A stretch of DNA of 64,000 nucleotides from Buttiauxella brennerae ATCC 51605 (GCF_001654925.1 NZ_LXER01000018.1:1-64000); one strand, 5' to 3'; positions 42,898-54,482 are shown, numbered from the stretch's first letter. Numbers and translations are program-made. Notes: generated by a model from the sequence alone, not told the origin.

Positions 42898-44583
42898 ATG
42901 ACCGCTGCGGACCAGGCACAAACGCCACAAAACAAAACCCAGGAGTGGCTTAACCGCATTCGTGCAAATCCTAAAATCCCGCTGATGGTCGCCGGTGCTG
43001 CCGCTATCGCCATTGTTATGGCACTTGTGCTGTGGGCTAAATCACCTGATTACAAAGTGCTTTACAGCAATCTGGCCGATCAGGATGGTGGGGCAATCGT
43101 CACCCAGTTGACCCAAATGAATGTGCCTTATCGCTTCTCGGATAACGGCAGCGCGATTTTAGTCCCGGCAGATAAAGTCCACGAACTGCGTTTACGCATG
43201 GCCCAACAAGGGTTGCCGAAAGGTGGCGCGGTCGGCTTTGAGCTGCTGGACCAGGAAAAATTTGGTATCAGCCAGTTCAGCGAGCAAATTAACTACCAGC
43301 GTGCGCTGGAAGGTGAACTTGCCAGAACTATCGAAACTCTCGGCCCGGTTAAATCGGCGCGCGTGCATCTTGCGATGCCAAAACCGTCTTTATTTGTGCG
43401 CGAACAAAAATCCCCTTCTGCTTCCGTCACCCTTAACCTTGAGCCAGGCCGCGCGTTGGATGAAGGTCAAATCAGCGCTGTCGTTCATATGGTTTCCAGT
43501 GCCGTCGCCGGCTTGCCGCCTGGCAACGTAACGCTGGTTGATCAAGGTGGGCACCTGCTTACGCAGTCCAATACCGCAGGCCGCGACCTGAATGATGCGC
43601 AGCTTAAATATGCGATGGATGTCGAAAGTCGCTTCCAGCGCCGTATCGAGTCCATTCTCGGTCCGATCGTTGGCAGTGGTAATGTCCACGCCCAGGTCAC
43701 AGCACAGATTGATTTTGCGAATAAAGAACAAACTCAGGAGCAGTATCACCCGAACAGTGACCCTTCTCAGGCGGCTGTCCGCTCTCGTCAGTTAAACCAA
43801 AGCGAGCAGGTAAATGGCCGTAACCCAGGCGGCGTGCCGGGTGCACTGTCAAACCAACCGGCACCCGCTAATAACGCGCCTATTTCCACGCCACCGCAAA
43901 ATAATGCGGCGAATGCGCCACAACAAAATCAGTCGGCGTCGATGGGTGGGTCCAGCCCGACAGGTTCAAGTAACACGCAACGTGACGAAACCACCAACTA
44001 CGAAGTCGACCGCACCATTTTGCATACCAAGCTGAACGTGGGTGATGTTCAACGCCTGTCCGTTGCGGTCGTCGTGAACTACCGCCAGCTAGCTGATGGC
44101 AAACCGCTGCCTCTCACGCCTGAGCAGATGAAGCAAATTGAGAACCTGACGCGTGAAGCGATGGGCTATTCCGATAAGCGCGGCGACACGCTCAACGTGG
44201 TGAACTCACCGTTTAGCGCAACAGAAGACACCAGCCTGGAGCTGCCATTCTGGAAGCAACAAGCCTTCTTCGAAATGCTGATGTCCGCAGGCCGTTGGTT
44301 GGTTGTGCTGATTGTTGCCTGGCTGCTGTGGCGCAAACTGGTTCGCCCACTCATTCAGCGCAAAGAAGTGGTGCAACAAGCCCAGCAGGAAGCACAACGC
44401 CAGCGTGTGGAAGAAGACGAAGCCGTTTCAGTCCGCCTGACTAAAGACGAACAGCAGCAACAACGCAAAGTGAATCAAAAACTGAGCGCTGAAGTGATGA
44501 GCCAACGCATTCGCGAGATGTCTGATAACGATCCGCGCGTCGTTGCGCTGGTGATACGCCAATGGATGAGTAACGAACTATGA
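42898..44583 (+). CDS. fliF: FliF, flagellar MS ring protein
   Basis: The 561-residue inner-membrane ring protein has membrane segments at about 28-48 and 455-477. Between them are YscJ-type ring-building domains ([51 protein letters not shown]) and a low-complexity Pro/Asn/Gln-rich loop (about 300-355). The C-terminus ([28 protein letters not shown]) binds FliG. It overlaps fliG by four bases. Confidence 0.97.
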   Translation: MTAADQAQTPQNKTQEWLNRIRANPKIPLMVAGAAAIAIVMALVLWAKSPDYKVLYSNLADQDGGAIVTQLTQMNVPYRFSDNGSAILVPADKVHELRLRMAQQGLPKGGAVGFELLDQEKFGISQFSEQINYQRALEGELARTIETLGPVKSARVHLAMPKPSLFVREQKSPSASVTLNLEPGRALDEGQISAVVHMVSSAVAGLPPGNVTLVDQGGHLLTQSNTAGRDLNDAQLKYAMDVESRFQRRIESILGPIVGSGNVHAQVTAQIDFANKEQTQEQYHPNSDPSQAAVRSRQLNQSEQVNGRNPGGVPGALSNQPAPANNAPISTPPQNNAANAPQQNQSASMGGSSPTGSSNTQRDETTNYEVDRTILHTKLNVGDVQRLSVAVVVNYRQLADGKPLPLTPEQMKQIENLTREAMGYSDKRGDTLNVVNSPFSATEDTSLELPFWKQQAFFEMLMSAGRWLVVLIVAWLLWRKLVRPLIQRKEVVQQAQQEAQRQRVEEDEAVSVRLTKDEQQQQRKVNQKLSAEVMSQRIREMSDNDPRVVALVIRQWMSNEL

Positions 44584-45572
44584 GTATTAGCGGAACAGAG
44601 AAAAGCGCAATTCTGTTGATGACCATTGGCGAAGACCGTGCGGCAGAGGTGTTCAAGCACCTCAGCCCACGTGAAGTCCAGCATCTCAGTGCGGCAATGG
44701 CCAGCATTCGGCAGATTTCCAACAAACAACTGACCGAAGTGTTAGCTGAGTTCGAGCAAGAAGCCGAGCAATATGCGGCGCTGTCGATTAACGCCAACGA
44801 CTACCTGCGTTCGGTGCTGATCAAAGCGTTGGGTGAAGAGCGTGCATCCAGCCTGCTGGAAGATATTCTCGAAACTCGCGAAACCACTTCGGGCATGGAA
44901 ACGCTCAACTTTATGGAGCCGCAAAGTGCCGCCGATCTTATCCGCGACGAGCACCCGCAGATCATCGCCACGATTCTGGTTCATCTCAAACGCGCTCAGG
45001 CGGCCGACATTCTGGCGTTGTTCGACGAACGTTTACGCCACGATGTAATGCTGCGTATTGCCACCTTCGGCGGCGTGCAGCCTGCGGCCCTGGCAGAGTT
45101 GACCGAAGTGCTTAACAACCTGCTCGATGGCCAGAACCTCAAACGCAGCAAAATGGGCGGCGTGAGAACGGCAGCAGAAATTATCAACCTGATGAAAACG
45201 CAGCAGGAAGAAGCAGTTATCTCTGCTGTTCGCGACTTCGACGGCGAGCTGGCACAGAAAATCATCGACGAAATGTTCCTGTTCGAAAACCTGGTCGAAG
45301 TCGACGACCGCAGCATTCAACGCCTGTTGCAGGAAGTGGAGTCCGAATCGCTGCTTATCGCCCTCAAAGGTGCCGAGCAACCGCTGCGCGAGAAATTCCT
45401 GCGCAACATGTCGCAACGTGCGGCAGATATTCTGCGCGACGACCTTTCCAACCGTGGCCCGGTGCGCCTGTCGCAGGTGGAAAACGAACAGAAAGCGATT
45501 CTGCTTATCGTTCGTCGCCTGGCAGAAACCGGCGAGATGGTGATTGGCACCAGCGAGGATACTTATGTCTAA
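44580..45572 (+). CDS. fliG: FliG, flagellar motor switch protein
   Basis: The 330-residue rotor protein has an N-terminal FliF-binding domain ([24 protein letters not shown]), a middle domain with the EHPQ motif ([14 protein letters not shown]) that binds FliM, and a C-terminal torque domain with charged residues in [14 protein letters not shown] and [20 protein letters not shown]. It overlaps fliF and fliH. Confidence 0.97.
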   Translation: MSISGTEKSAILLMTIGEDRAAEVFKHLSPREVQHLSAAMASIRQISNKQLTEVLAEFEQEAEQYAALSINANDYLRSVLIKALGEERASSLLEDILETRETTSGMETLNFMEPQSAADLIRDEHPQIIATILVHLKRAQAADILALFDERLRHDVMLRIATFGGVQPAALAELTEVLNNLLDGQNLKRSKMGGVRTAAEIINLMKTQQEEAVISAVRDFDGELAQKIIDEMFLFENLVEVDDRSIQRLLQEVESESLLIALKGAEQPLREKFLRNMSQRAADILRDDLSNRGPVRLSQVENEQKAILLIVRRLAETGEMVIGTSEDTYV

Positions 45573-46266
45573 CTCGCTGCCGTGGAAAATCTGGATGCCT
45601 GATGATTTAGCGCCGCCCTCACAGGCGTTCGAGCCGCTATTCCCGTCCGATACAGACAGTGATGGCGCTGAACAGCCCGAAGAAAGCGAGCCGGATTTAC
45701 AACAGCAGCTTGCGCAATTGCAGATACAGGCACATGAGCAAGGCCACCAGCTAGGTTACGCCGCCGGCCAGGTCGCCGGTGCAGAAGAAGGCCGCAAAGC
45801 GGGTTTCCAGCAGGGCCTGGAGCAAGGCCTTGCTGAAGCTAAACAGCAGCAAGCGCCAGTGCATGCACGTATGCAGCAACTGGTGAGCGAGTTCCAGTAC
45901 ACCCTCGATGCGCTCGACAGCGTCATCGCATCGCGTCTGATGCAAATGGCACTGGAAGCCGCACGCCAGGTGATTGGCGAGACAAAAGGCATTGATAACA
46001 CGGCGCTGATTAAACAGATCCAGTCGTTATTACAGCAAGAACCGCTGTTCAGTGGTAAACCGCAACTGCGCGTTCACCCGGATGATTTGCAACGTGTTGA
46101 AGAGATGTTGGGCGCCACCCTCAGCCTGCATGGCTGGCGTTTGCGTGGTGACCCGAGCCTGCATCAGGGCGGATGTAAAGTCTCAGCCGATGAAGGTGAC
46201 CTCGACGCCAGTGTTGCCACGCGCTGGCAGGAACTTTGCCGCCTCGCAGCCCCTGGAGTGTTGTGA
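45565..46266 (+). CDS. fliH: FliH, regulator of the flagellar export ATPase
   Basis: About 233 residues from ATG 45565 ([18 protein letters not shown]). The frame start at 45544 lies inside fliG and is rejected. The N-terminus binds the C-ring protein FliN. A glycine-spaced helix ([30 protein letters not shown]) holds GxxxG repeats of the dimer stalk. The C-terminal half ([20 protein letters not shown] onward) binds FliI. Confidence 0.96.
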   Translation: MSNSLPWKIWMPDDLAPPSQAFEPLFPSDTDSDGAEQPEESEPDLQQQLAQLQIQAHEQGHQLGYAAGQVAGAEEGRKAGFQQGLEQGLAEAKQQQAPVHARMQQLVSEFQYTLDALDSVIASRLMQMALEAARQVIGETKGIDNTALIKQIQSLLQQEPLFSGKPQLRVHPDDLQRVEEMLGATLSLHGWRLRGDPSLHQGGCKVSADEGDLDASVATRWQELCRLAAPGVL

Positions 46267-47624
46267 TGACTGCGCGCCTGACTCGCTGGCTCAATTCGCT
46301 CGACACTTTCGAAGCGAAAATGTCGCAACTGCCGACGGTGCGCCGTTATGGTCGCCTGACGCGGGCAACCGGCCTGGTACTGGAAGCGACTGGCCTGCAA
46401 TTACCGCTGGGTGCAACCTGCATTATCGAGCAGCATTCCCGCGACATCGAGTGTGAAGTCGTTGGTTTTAACGGCCAGCGACTGTTCCTGATGCCGCTTG
46501 AAGAAGTGGAAGGCATTCTGCCTGGCGCACGCGTTTACGCACGCGCAACCAGTGAAGGCGGTTTGCACAGCGGCAAACAACTCCCGCTTGGCCCGGCACT
46601 GCTGGGGCGTGTGCTTGATGGCAGCGGCCGCCCGCTAGACAGCCTTCCCGCCCCGGAAACCACCACGCTTGGCGCACTCGGTGCGGCTCCATTCAACCCT
46701 TTACAACGCACCCCCATCGAACACGTTCTCGATGTTGGCGTGCGCCCGATCAATGCGCTGTTAACGGTTGGCCGTGGGCAACGTATGGGTCTGTTTGCCG
46801 GTTCCGGCGTTGGGAAAAGTGTGTTGTTGGGCATGATGGCGCGCTACACCCAGGCCGATGTCATCGTCGTGGGTTTGATCGGTGAGCGTGGTCGCGAAGT
46901 CAAAGATTTTATCGAGAATATTCTTGGCCCTGAAGGCCGCGCCCGTTCAGTGGTGATTGCCGCCCCTGCTGACGTTTCACCGCTGTTACGTATGCAGGGT
47001 GCCGCGTACGCCACGCGTATCGCAGAAGACTTCCGCGACCGTGGTCAGCATGTCTTGCTGATTATGGACTCATTGACCCGTTATGCGATGGCGCAGCGTG
47101 AAATCGCGCTGGCGATTGGCGAGCCGCCTGCCACCAAAGGTTACCCGCCTTCGGTGTTTGCCAAACTCCCGGCGCTGGTCGAACGCGCGGGTAACGGCAT
47201 TTCTGGCGGCGGTTCCATTACTGCGTTTTATACCGTGCTGACCGAGGGTGACGATCAACAAGATCCGATTGCCGACTCCGCACGCGCCATTCTTGACGGT
47301 CACATTGTCTTGTCGCGCCGTCTTGCAGAAGGTGGGCATTACCCTGCAATCGACATTGAAGCGTCGATCAGCCGTGCCATGACGTCATTAATTACCGATC
47401 AGCATTACGCCCGCGTTCGCCATTTCAAACAATTGTTATCCAGTTTCCAGCGTAACCGCGATTTGGTCAGCGTCGGCGCCTATGCCAAAGGCAGTGACCC
47501 ACAGCTTGATAAAGCCATTTTGCTGTGGCCGCAACTGGAAGCGTTTTTACAACAAGGGATTTTTGAGCGCAGCGGCTGGGAAGAGGCGTGTCAGTCACTG
47601 GAGATTATTTTTCCAACGGTTTGA
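46266..47624 (+). CDS. fliI: FliI, flagellum-specific export ATPase
   Basis: The 452-residue ATPase is related to F1-beta. It has Walker [17 protein letters not shown]-type Walker B equivalent [13 protein letters not shown], and signature [17 protein letters not shown]. It helps unload chaperone-substrate complexes at the export gate. ATG 46266 overlaps the fliH TGA; an upstream in-frame start at 46236 is within fliH and unsupported. Length is similar to E. coli FliI. Confidence 0.97.
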   Translation: MTARLTRWLNSLDTFEAKMSQLPTVRRYGRLTRATGLVLEATGLQLPLGATCIIEQHSRDIECEVVGFNGQRLFLMPLEEVEGILPGARVYARATSEGGLHSGKQLPLGPALLGRVLDGSGRPLDSLPAPETTTLGALGAAPFNPLQRTPIEHVLDVGVRPINALLTVGRGQRMGLFAGSGVGKSVLLGMMARYTQADVIVVGLIGERGREVKDFIENILGPEGRARSVVIAAPADVSPLLRMQGAAYATRIAEDFRDRGQHVLLIMDSLTRYAMAQREIALAIGEPPATKGYPPSVFAKLPALVERAGNGISGGGSITAFYTVLTEGDDQQDPIADSARAILDGHIVLSRRLAEGGHYPAIDIEASISRAMTSLITDQHYARVRHFKQLLSSFQRNRDLVSVGAYAKGSDPQLDKAILLWPQLEAFLQQGIFERSGWEEACQSLEIIFPTV

Positions 47625-47637
47625 TAACCCATCGTAG

Positions 47638-47664
47638 GTCGGATAAGCGCTCGCGCCATCCGAC
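47638..47664. repeat. REP-like palindrome between fliI and fliJ
   Basis: GTCGGAT and ATCCGAC flank AAGCGCTCGCGCC in the 62 bp gap inside the flagellar operon. The outer bases CGTAGG/CGCTTATC type ends resemble a Y-REP unit. Confidence 0.65.
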
Positions 47665-47686
47665 ATAAGCTTGACGAGAGGTAACA

Positions 47687-48130
47687 ATGAACCAAAGCAC
47701 AGCACTGGATACCCTGCGCGACCTGGCAGAAAAAGAGGTCGAAGATGCAGCAGTACGCTTAGGGGAAATGCGCCGCAGCTGCCAGGCGGCAGAAGAACAG
47801 CTCAACATGCTGATGAACTATCAATTTGAATACAGCTCGAGCCTCAATAACAGCATGGCAGAGGGCATTGCCAGCAACCGCTGGCAGAACTATCAGCAAT
47901 TTATACAGACGCTTGAGAAAGCCATCGACCAGCACCGCCAACAGTTGTTGCAGTGGAATAATAAGGTCAATCAAGCGCTTAATCTCTGGCAAGAAAAGCA
48001 AAAGAGATTGCAGGCCTGGCGCACATTGCAGGACAGAAAAGCGGCGCAGGTGTTGCTGGCCGAAAACAAACTCGATCAAAAACAGATGGATGAATATGCC
48101 CAGCGGGCAACTCTGAGGAAAGTAGAATGA
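47687..48130 (+). CDS. fliJ: FliJ, flagellar export stalk/chaperone escort
   Basis: The 147-residue coiled-coil protein resembles the gamma stalk of F1 and sits in the FliI hexamer, moving between FlhA and empty chaperones. It is almost wholly helical and Gln/Glu-rich ([37 protein letters not shown]). It ends overlapping fliK by four bases. Ribosome site GAGAGG. Confidence 0.94.
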   Translation: MNQSTALDTLRDLAEKEVEDAAVRLGEMRRSCQAAEEQLNMLMNYQFEYSSSLNNSMAEGIASNRWQNYQQFIQTLEKAIDQHRQQLLQWNNKVNQALNLWQEKQKRLQAWRTLQDRKAAQVLLAENKLDQKQMDEYAQRATLRKVE

Positions 48131-49335
48131 TGACACAGCCCCTGATGATTACTTCTCCTGATGTCACCACATCGACTGGCTCAGGCAGTGCCGCGACCAC
48201 TGAAAAAGGGTCTGGCGAAGATTTCCTGAGCCTGCTCGGAAAAGCACTGCCGGGACAGCTCGCACTCGGTGAGGGTAAAACCCTGCCACTTGAAACCGCG
48301 CAGGACAAAACGGCAGGCAAAGCCACGGCCGCTGTTGATGAAAAAACAACGCTCGCATCGCTTTTGGATAATCTCGGTTCACCGGAAGCATTATCTGCCC
48401 TGCTCGCCAATGTGAAAAAAACGGGTACGGAAGATAAAACCGCGCAAGTCGATGCGCAAAATGAGCAAACGCATACCTTGAGTAATGCCGATATGCAGGC
48501 CTTGAGCGCGCTATTCGCCATGTTGCCTCAACAAGCACCAGCCAGCAGCGCAATGGTGATTTCGCCTGAGACAGATATAAGTGTAACCAGCGGGCTAACG
48601 TCCCTGCTGGCCGGTAGCGGCATTAAAACGCCTGTCACTACAGATAACCGTGGAAATGATGCGGTGGTCGATAAAACGGTGGCACTGGATACCTCTCCGG
48701 CCGCCAAAAACGCCCTCGCCACCAACGAGCCCCTTACCGATGCGAAAGCATTCACCGTCAATAATGCGGAAACCGGTAACCGTGATGCGGCGGCAAACAA
48801 CACCACCACCGCGACGGCGCTCGCTACGCCAACCTTTAGCACCGCGACGGTTGCCACACCGGCTACTGCACAAATTGCCGTGCCTGTCGCACCGCAGATC
48901 AGCGCCCAGTTAGGCAGCCAGGAGTGGCAGCAGGCCGTGAGCCAGCACATCACATTATTTACGCGTCAGGGCCAGCAGTCCGCAGAACTACGCCTGCATC
49001 CTGAAGATCTGGGCCAGATTCAAATCAGCATGAAACTTGATGATAACCAGGCTCAGTTGCAGATGGTTTCAGCTCACAGCCACGTGCGTGCAGCACTGGA
49101 AGCGACATTGCCGAACTTGCGTATTGCGCTGGCAGAAAGCGGAATTGAGCTGGGGCAAAGCAGTATCAGCAGCGAAAGTTTTGCCGGGCAGCAACAGCAA
49201 TCGGGCCAGCAACAGCAGCAGGCACAACGTTCAGGGGGCAATTTCCCGTCAATGGGTGATGCCGAATCCCTTGCTGTGCCTGCCAGCATTCAGCGTTTAG
49301 CGTCAGGTAATAACGCGGTAGATATTTTCGCCTGA
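48127..49335 (+). CDS. fliK: FliK, hook-length control protein
   Basis: The 402-residue molecular ruler is exported during hook growth. The N-terminal two thirds are Thr/Ala-rich and disordered, as in other FliK proteins. The C-terminal domain ([46 protein letters not shown], about 285-335) triggers the FlhB substrate switch. A Gln-rich tail follows. The reading frame and overlap with fliJ fix the start near 48127-48130; one of two adjacent ATG codons is used. Confidence 0.95.
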   Translation: MMTQPLMITSPDVTTSTGSGSAATTEKGSGEDFLSLLGKALPGQLALGEGKTLPLETAQDKTAGKATAAVDEKTTLASLLDNLGSPEALSALLANVKKTGTEDKTAQVDAQNEQTHTLSNADMQALSALFAMLPQQAPASSAMVISPETDISVTSGLTSLLAGSGIKTPVTTDNRGNDAVVDKTVALDTSPAAKNALATNEPLTDAKAFTVNNAETGNRDAAANNTTTATALATPTFSTATVATPATAQIAVPVAPQISAQLGSQEWQQAVSQHITLFTRQGQQSAELRLHPEDLGQIQISMKLDDNQAQLQMVSAHSHVRAALEATLPNLRIALAESGIELGQSSISSESFAGQQQQSGQQQQQAQRSGGNFPSMGDAESLAVPASIQRLASGNNAVDIFA

Positions 49336-49461
49336 GTCGCGTTCCCTAAGCTAAACGAGAAAGGTAGTCACAAATATCCCTTGTTTTCGGGCCTTTGAAC
49401 GCCCGCAGACACGGGATAATCACCCCAATATGCAGTACCGAATACAGGAAAGATGCGTTAT

Positions 49462-49929
49462 ATGACTGACAACGCTTTGCCAAAAGGCCGCAAGCGCTCC
49501 ATCTGGATGCCGTTACTGGTCCTGATCACTCTTGCAGCGTGCGCTACCGCAGGTTACAGCTACTGGCGTATGCATCAACAGCCAGCGACGGCTCAAGCTA
49601 AAGCACCAGAGCCACCGCCAGCACCGGTATTTTATGCACTCGATACCTTCACCGTGAACCTCGGTGATGCGGATCGCGTGTTGTACATCGGTATTACGTT
49701 GCGTCTGAAAGACGATGCCACGCGTCAACGTTTAAGCGAATTCCTGCCAGAAGTCCGCAGCCGTTTACTGCTGCTGTTTTCACGCCAGGATAGCGCCGCC
49801 CTTGCGACCGATGAAGGCAAACAGAAGCTGGTTGAAGCCATAAAAAATACCCTGGCACCACCGCTTGTCGCCGGTCAACCTCAACAGGCAGTCAGCGACG
49901 TGCTGTATACCGCCTTTATTTTGCGGTAA
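49462..49929 (+). CDS. fliL: FliL, flagellar motor-associated membrane protein
   Basis: About 155 residues with one N-terminal membrane segment ([20 protein letters not shown]) and a periplasmic stomatin-like domain with [26 protein letters not shown]. It forms rings around stator units and matters under high load. ATG 49462 matches E. coli. An in-frame ATG three codons earlier (49453) is a possible alternative, with GGAAAG close upstream of it. Confidence 0.94.
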   Translation: MTDNALPKGRKRSIWMPLLVLITLAACATAGYSYWRMHQQPATAQAKAPEPPPAPVFYALDTFTVNLGDADRVLYIGITLRLKDDATRQRLSEFLPEVRSRLLLLFSRQDSAALATDEGKQKLVEAIKNTLAPPLVAGQPQQAVSDVLYTAFILR

Positions 49930-49933
49930 CCCC

Positions 49934-50938
49934 ATGGGCGATAGCATTCTTTCTCAGGCCGAAATTGACGCACTGTTAAATGGCGACAGTGACAACGCTG
50001 ACGCACCGGCAACAAGCGTCACTAACGAAACCGACATTCGTCCGTATGATCCCAATACCCAGCGTCGCGTGGTGCGTGAGCGCCTGCAAGCGCTGGAGAT
50101 CATCAACGAGCGTTTTGCCCGTCAGTTCCGTATGGGGTTGTTTAACCTGTTGCGTCGTAGCCCGGACATTACCGTTGGGGCGATTCGTATTCAGCCTTAT
50201 CACGAATTTGCCCGCAACTTGCCGGTACCGACCAACCTCAACCTGATGCACCTCAAACCGTTGCGCGGTACTGGCTTGTTCGTGTTTTCACCAAGCCTGG
50301 TGTTTATCGCCGTTGATAACCTGTTTGGTGGCGACGGGCGTTTCCCGACCAAAGTGGAAGGCCGCGAATTTACCCATACCGAGCAGCGCGTGATTAACCG
50401 CATGCTGAAACTGGCGCTGGAATCTTACAGCGACGCATGGAAAGCCATTTATCCGCTGGAAGTGGAATATGTGCGTTCCGAAATGCAGGTGAAATTTACC
50501 AATATCACGACGTCACCGAACGACATCGTGGTGAACACGCCATTCCATGTCGAAATTGGCAACCTGACCGGCGAGTTTAATATCTGCCTGCCGTTTAGCA
50601 TGATTGAACCGTTGCGCGAACTGCTGGTGAACCCGCCGCTGGAAAACTCCCGTCAGGAAGACCAAAGCTGGCGCGATACGTTGGTACGCCAGGTGCAGCA
50701 TTCCGAGCTGGAACTGATTGCCAACTTCGCTGACATTCCGCTGCGCCTGTCGCAAATTTTAAAACTGAAGCCTGGTGACGTGCTGCCGATTGATAAACCG
50801 GACAGGATTCTGGCGCACGTTGATGGTGTTCCGGTACTGACCAGTCAGTACGGCACGCTTAACGGCCAGTACGCATTGCGCGTCGAACACTTGATCAACC
50901 CGATACTGAATTCGCTGAACGAGGAACAGCCCAAATGA
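49934..50938 (+). CDS. fliM: FliM, flagellar motor switch protein
   Basis: The 334-residue C-ring protein has the CheY-P binding N-terminus MGDSILSQAEIDALLNGDSD. The CheC/FliM middle domain has a GGXG-like LFGGDGRFPTKVEGR, and the C-terminal SPOA domain lies in LSQILKLKPGDVLPIDKPDRI. ATG 49934 lies 4 bases after fliL; upstream in-frame codons belong to fliL and are rejected. It overlaps fliN by four bases. Confidence 0.97.
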   Translation: MGDSILSQAEIDALLNGDSDNADAPATSVTNETDIRPYDPNTQRRVVRERLQALEIINERFARQFRMGLFNLLRRSPDITVGAIRIQPYHEFARNLPVPTNLNLMHLKPLRGTGLFVFSPSLVFIAVDNLFGGDGRFPTKVEGREFTHTEQRVINRMLKLALESYSDAWKAIYPLEVEYVRSEMQVKFTNITTSPNDIVVNTPFHVEIGNLTGEFNICLPFSMIEPLRELLVNPPLENSRQEDQSWRDTLVRQVQHSELELIANFADIPLRLSQILKLKPGDVLPIDKPDRILAHVDGVPVLTSQYGTLNGQYALRVEHLINPILNSLNEEQPK

Positions 50939-51345
50939 GTGATATTAATCAACCGTCCGACGACAATGCAGGCTCTGTGGACGATCTGTGGGCTGATGCG
51001 CTGAACGAACAAAAAGTGTCGACCAAAAGCACTTCAGACAGCGTATTCCGTGCACTGGAAGGCAATGACATTGCCGGGGCGATGCAGGATATCGACCTGA
51101 TTATGGACATTCCCGTTAAGCTGACGGTGGAATTAGGTCGCACACGCATGACCATTAAAGAACTGCTGCGCTTGTCGCAAGGTTCGGTTGTGGCGCTGGA
51201 TGGCCTTGCGGGCGAACCGCTGGATATTCTGATCAACGGCTACCTGATTGCCCAGGGCGAAGTGGTGGTGGTGGCAGATAAATACGGTGTGCGTATCACT
51301 GACATCATCACGCCGTCTGAGCGTATGCGTCGTTTGAGCCGTTAA
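50935..51345 (+). CDS. fliN: FliN, flagellar motor switch protein
   Basis: The 136-residue C-ring protein has an acidic N-terminal tail with VDDLWADALNEQ, which resembles the export-gate binding segment. The SPOA domain has LIMDIPVKLTVELGRTRMTIKELLRLSQGSVVALDGLAGEPLDI. It binds FliM and FliH. It overlaps fliM. Confidence 0.97.
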   Translation: MSDINQPSDDNAGSVDDLWADALNEQKVSTKSTSDSVFRALEGNDIAGAMQDIDLIMDIPVKLTVELGRTRMTIKELLRLSQGSVVALDGLAGEPLDILINGYLIAQGEVVVVADKYGVRITDIITPSERMRRLSR

Positions 51346-51349
51346 GCCA

Positions 51350-51739
51350 ATGAAAACCCAGGCAACTGTACAACAAGCCGTGCCGCAACAGACGGCCACC
51401 AGCACTGAATCTCCGCTTGTGCAGGTGAGCGGTGCGTTAACGGCAATTATCTTCTTTATTTTGCTTGCCGCCTGGGTGGCAAAACGCTTTGGCTTTACAC
51501 CGAAAACAGGCTCCAGCAAAGAGATGAAAGTCAGCGCCAGTTGTAGCGTTGGCGCGCGTGAACGCGTGGTAATTGTTGATGTGCAAGATGCACGTCTGGT
51601 GCTCGGCGTGACCGCCGGGCAAATCACTCATCTGCACACGCTGCCTGCCGCACCGGTTAGTGAAAGTGCAGCACCCGCTCAACCGGCAGATTTCCAGACT
51701 CTGATGAAAAACCTGCTTAAACGTAACGGGAAAGAATAA
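51350..51739 (+). CDS. fliO: FliO, flagellar export gate assembly protein
   Basis: The 129-residue protein has a single membrane segment ([21 protein letters not shown], about 28-48) and a cytoplasmic domain with [33 protein letters not shown]. It assists assembly of the FliP pentamer. It overlaps the fliP start by one base. Confidence 0.95.
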   Translation: MKTQATVQQAVPQQTATSTESPLVQVSGALTAIIFFILLAAWVAKRFGFTPKTGSSKEMKVSASCSVGARERVVIVDVQDARLVLGVTAGQITHLHTLPAAPVSESAAPAQPADFQTLMKNLLKRNGKE

Positions 51740-52476
51740 TGAAACGTTGGCTCCCCTTCTCGTTGCTCGGCTTGTGGCTGGTGATGCCAGCCGCCTTCGC
51801 CCAGTTACCGGGCCTGATCAGCCAACCGATGTCTAACGGCGGGCAAAGCTGGTCACTGCCGGTTCAGACGCTGGTCTTTATAACCTCGCTGACTTTTCTA
51901 CCGGCAATTTTGCTAATGATGACCAGCTTTACGCGCATCATCATTGTCTTTGGCCTGTTGCGTAGTGCACTGGGAACGCCCTCTGCACCGCCAAACCAGG
52001 TGCTGCTTGGGCTGGCGCTGTTTTTAACCTTTTTCATTATGGCGCCGGTATTCGACAAAATTTATACCGATGCTTATCAGCCATTTAGTGAAAACAAAAT
52101 CCAGATGGATGAAGCGCTGGAAAAAGGCTCGAAGCCGCTGCGTGAATTTATGCTGCGCCAGACCCGTGAAGCGGATCTGGCACTGTTCGCACGCTTAGCC
52201 AATACCCCGCCGCTGGAAGGGCCGGAAGTAGTCCCGATGCGCATATTGTTACCGGCGTACGTAACCAGCGAGCTGAAAACCGCATTCCAGATTGGCTTTA
52301 CCGTGTTCATTCCGTTCTTGATTATCGACCTGGTTATCGCCAGCGTACTGATGGCGCTGGGGATGATGATGGTGCCACCGGCAACCATTGCCCTACCCTT
52401 CAAATTGATGTTGTTTGTCCTGGTGGATGGCTGGCAGTTGTTAGTCGGGTCGCTTGCGCAAAGTTTCTATAGTTAG
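51739..52476 (+). CDS. fliP: FliP, flagellar export gate protein
   Basis: The 245-residue core gate subunit has a cleavable signal peptide (PAAFA) and four membrane segments. Conserved motifs are [51 protein letters not shown] and the family end [14 protein letters not shown]. It forms the FliP5Q4R1 complex with the next two genes. Confidence 0.97.
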   Translation: MKRWLPFSLLGLWLVMPAAFAQLPGLISQPMSNGGQSWSLPVQTLVFITSLTFLPAILLMMTSFTRIIIVFGLLRSALGTPSAPPNQVLLGLALFLTFFIMAPVFDKIYTDAYQPFSENKIQMDEALEKGSKPLREFMLRQTREADLALFARLANTPPLEGPEVVPMRILLPAYVTSELKTAFQIGFTVFIPFLIIDLVIASVLMALGMMMVPPATIALPFKLMLFVLVDGWQLLVGSLAQSFYS

Positions 52477-52487
52477 AGGGGAAAAAG

Positions 52488-52757
52488 ATGACTCCTGAGT
52501 CGGTCATGATGATGGGCACCGAAGCGATGAAAGTGGCTTTGGCGCTCGCCGCCCCATTATTGATGGTGGCGCTGGTCACCGGTCTGATAATTAGTATGTT
52601 GCAAGCCGCCACCCAAATAAACGAAATGACGCTGTCGTTTATTCCAAAAATTCTGGCCGTGTTTGTCACTATTATCGTTGCAGGGCCGTGGATGCTGAAT
52701 CTGCTGTTGGATTATATGCGCACGCTGCTGACGAACATTCCGATGAACATTGGATGA
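52488..52757 (+). CDS. fliQ: FliQ, flagellar export gate protein
   Basis: The 89-residue protein forms two-helix membrane hairpins ([38 protein letters not shown] and [19 protein letters not shown]). It packs around FliP in the gate. Ribosome site GAGGGGAAAAAG. It overlaps fliR by four bases. Confidence 0.97.
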   Translation: MTPESVMMMGTEAMKVALALAAPLLMVALVTGLIISMLQAATQINEMTLSFIPKILAVFVTIIVAGPWMLNLLLDYMRTLLTNIPMNIG

Positions 52758-53539
52758 TTCATATTGATAGCGGGCAGTGGCTCACATTATTAAGTATGGG
52801 TTTCTGGCCATTTATTCGTATTCTGGCGCTGATCTCGACAGCACCAATTCTGAGTGAACGCTCTATTTCCAAAAAGGTGAAAGTTGGCCTTGCGCTGATG
52901 ATCACCTGGATAGTGGCCCCCACACTTCCGGCAACCGATGTGACGATTTTCTCCGCCGCCGGGTTCTGGCTCGCTGCACAACAAATTCTGATTGGCATTG
53001 CACTGGGCTTCACCATGCAGTTTGCCTTTGCCGCAATTCGTACCGCAGGTGAAATCATCGGCTTGCAGATGGGGCTTTCTTTCGCCACCTTCTTTGACCC
53101 AGGTAGCCGCCTGAATATGCCGGTCCTCGCCCGCTTTATGGACATGCTGGCGATGCTGCTGTTTCTGGTGTTTAACGGCCATTTATGGCTTATTTCGATG
53201 CTGGTCGATACTTTTCATACTCTGCCAATCGGCGGTAACCCCATTAACAGCAACGCGTTTATGGCGCTCACGCGGGCTGGCGGTTTAATCTTCCTCAATG
53301 GTTTGATGCTGGCATTGCCGTTAATCACCCTGCTCCTCACGCTGAACATAGCCCTGGGTTTGCTAAACCGAATGTCGCCACAGCTTTCTGTGTTTGTGAT
53401 TGGTTTCCCATTGACGCTGGCAGTGGGCATGTTAGTGATGGCTGCATTAATTCCGTTAATGGCCCCGTTCGCTGAACACTTATTTGGCGAAGTCTTTAAT
53501 TTGCTCTCCGATATTGTGAGCGAAATACCTGCAACTTAA
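52754..53539 (+). CDS. fliR: FliR, flagellar export gate protein
   Basis: The 261-residue membrane protein has about six segments: [33 protein letters not shown], then [40 protein letters not shown] and a conserved NGHLWLI. It closes the export gate as the single R subunit. Start 52754 (MIHIDSGQW) matches the family; codons back to 52688 lie in fliQ and are rejected. It ends the fli operon. Confidence 0.97.
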   Translation: MIHIDSGQWLTLLSMGFWPFIRILALISTAPILSERSISKKVKVGLALMITWIVAPTLPATDVTIFSAAGFWLAAQQILIGIALGFTMQFAFAAIRTAGEIIGLQMGLSFATFFDPGSRLNMPVLARFMDMLAMLLFLVFNGHLWLISMLVDTFHTLPIGGNPINSNAFMALTRAGGLIFLNGLMLALPLITLLLTLNIALGLLNRMSPQLSVFVIGFPLTLAVGMLVMAALIPLMAPFAEHLFGEVFNLLSDIVSEIPAT

Positions 53540-53564
53540 TTCCACATTGTTTGTATAGCCTTCG

Positions 53565-53578
53565 TAAGGATATTCCTA
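53565..53578 (+). promoter_or_regulatory. RcsAB box upstream of rcsA
   Basis: TAAGGATATTCCTA differs from the TAAGAATATTCCTA consensus at one base. It lies 174 bp upstream of the rcsA start, as expected for the autoregulatory site. Candidate sigma-70 elements downstream include TTGGGA-N17-TACATA (53668-53696). Confidence 0.85.
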
Positions 53579-53751
53579 AAAACTTTTTTAAATAACATCC
53601 ACCAGGATATATCCGGTGCGGCTTATATGCTTTTAGCTATCTCACATAACGTAACATTCACTTTACTTTGGGAACATTCTTAGCAAATTATACATAACTT
53701 TACTAGATAGTGAGTACGCCTAAAAATACTTAATTACAGGTGGGGGATGTT

Positions 53752-54375
53752 ATGTCAACGATCATTATGGACTTATGCAGTTATACCCGACTGGGATTAA
53801 CAGGTTATTTAACCAGCCGTGGCATCCGAAAACGACAGATGACCAACGTAGAGACGATAGATGCATTAGCGCTTGCTTGTGAGTCCCAGACGCCTAATGT
53901 GGTGTTTATTAATGAAGACTGTTTCATCCATGACGCTCAGAGCAGCGAGCGCATCAAGCAGATCATTAATCAACATCCCAGCACGTTATTTCTGGTATTT
54001 ATGGCAATAGCGAATGTTCATTTCGATGAGTATTTATTAGTACGAAATAATCTGCTTATCAGTTCTAAATCGATTAAACCAGAATCGCTGGACGAAATAC
54101 TTTCTGAATATTTAGCAAAAAATGCGCATTGTATCGGTCATATTAATTTACCCACGTTATCATTAAGCCGGACTGAGTCCAGCATGCTTAAAATGTGGAT
54201 GTCCGGGCAAGGCACTATTCAAATATCTGACCAGATGAATATCAAAGCCAAAACGGTGTCGTCGCACAAAGGAAATATAAAACGAAAGATAAAAACACAT
54301 AATAAACAGGTCATTTATCATGTGGTGCGCCTTACCGATAATGTCACGAACGGTATTTTTGTTAATTTACGCTAA
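53752..54375 (+). CDS. rcsA: RcsA, LuxR-type co-regulator of capsule synthesis
   Basis: The 207-residue protein pairs with RcsB to activate exopolysaccharide genes and repress flagellar genes. It starts [20 protein letters not shown], has the central [12 protein letters not shown] and [25 protein letters not shown], and ends with a NarL-type helix-turn-helix ([24 protein letters not shown]). Start 53752 matches E. coli; four extra codons upstream to 53740 are unlikely. The ribosome site is GGTGGGGGA. RcsA is a Lon substrate in E. coli. The exopolysaccharide operon at the left of the window is a possible target. Confidence 0.97.
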   Translation: MSTIIMDLCSYTRLGLTGYLTSRGIRKRQMTNVETIDALALACESQTPNVVFINEDCFIHDAQSSERIKQIINQHPSTLFLVFMAIANVHFDEYLLVRNNLLISSKSIKPESLDEILSEYLAKNAHCIGHINLPTLSLSRTESSMLKMWMSGQGTIQISDQMNIKAKTVSSHKGNIKRKIKTHNKQVIYHVVRLTDNVTNGIFVNLR

Positions 54376-54395
54376 AGCTTAATCGTCAGGTTAAT

Positions 54396-54473
54396 GTCGG
54401 ATGTCGCTACGCTAATCCGACCTGCGCGGTTGAGACAATTTTGCAGGGTGGATTAGCGCAAGCGACATCCACC
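54396..54473. repeat. pair of inverted REP-like palindromes (BIME-like) after rcsA
   Basis: Unit one is GTCGGAT...ATCCGAC (54396-54421); unit two is GGTGGAT...ATCCACC (54447-54473) in opposite orientation. Both share the core GGATGTCGCT-ACGCTAATCC seen at 33141. They fill the gap between rcsA and the end of dsrB. Confidence 0.75.
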
Positions 54474-54482
54474 TGAAATAGA

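Noticed and set aside
48528..48953. Antisense open frames within fliK
   Set aside because: They are by-products of the Thr/Ala-rich, GC-rich codon use of fliK on the opposite strand.
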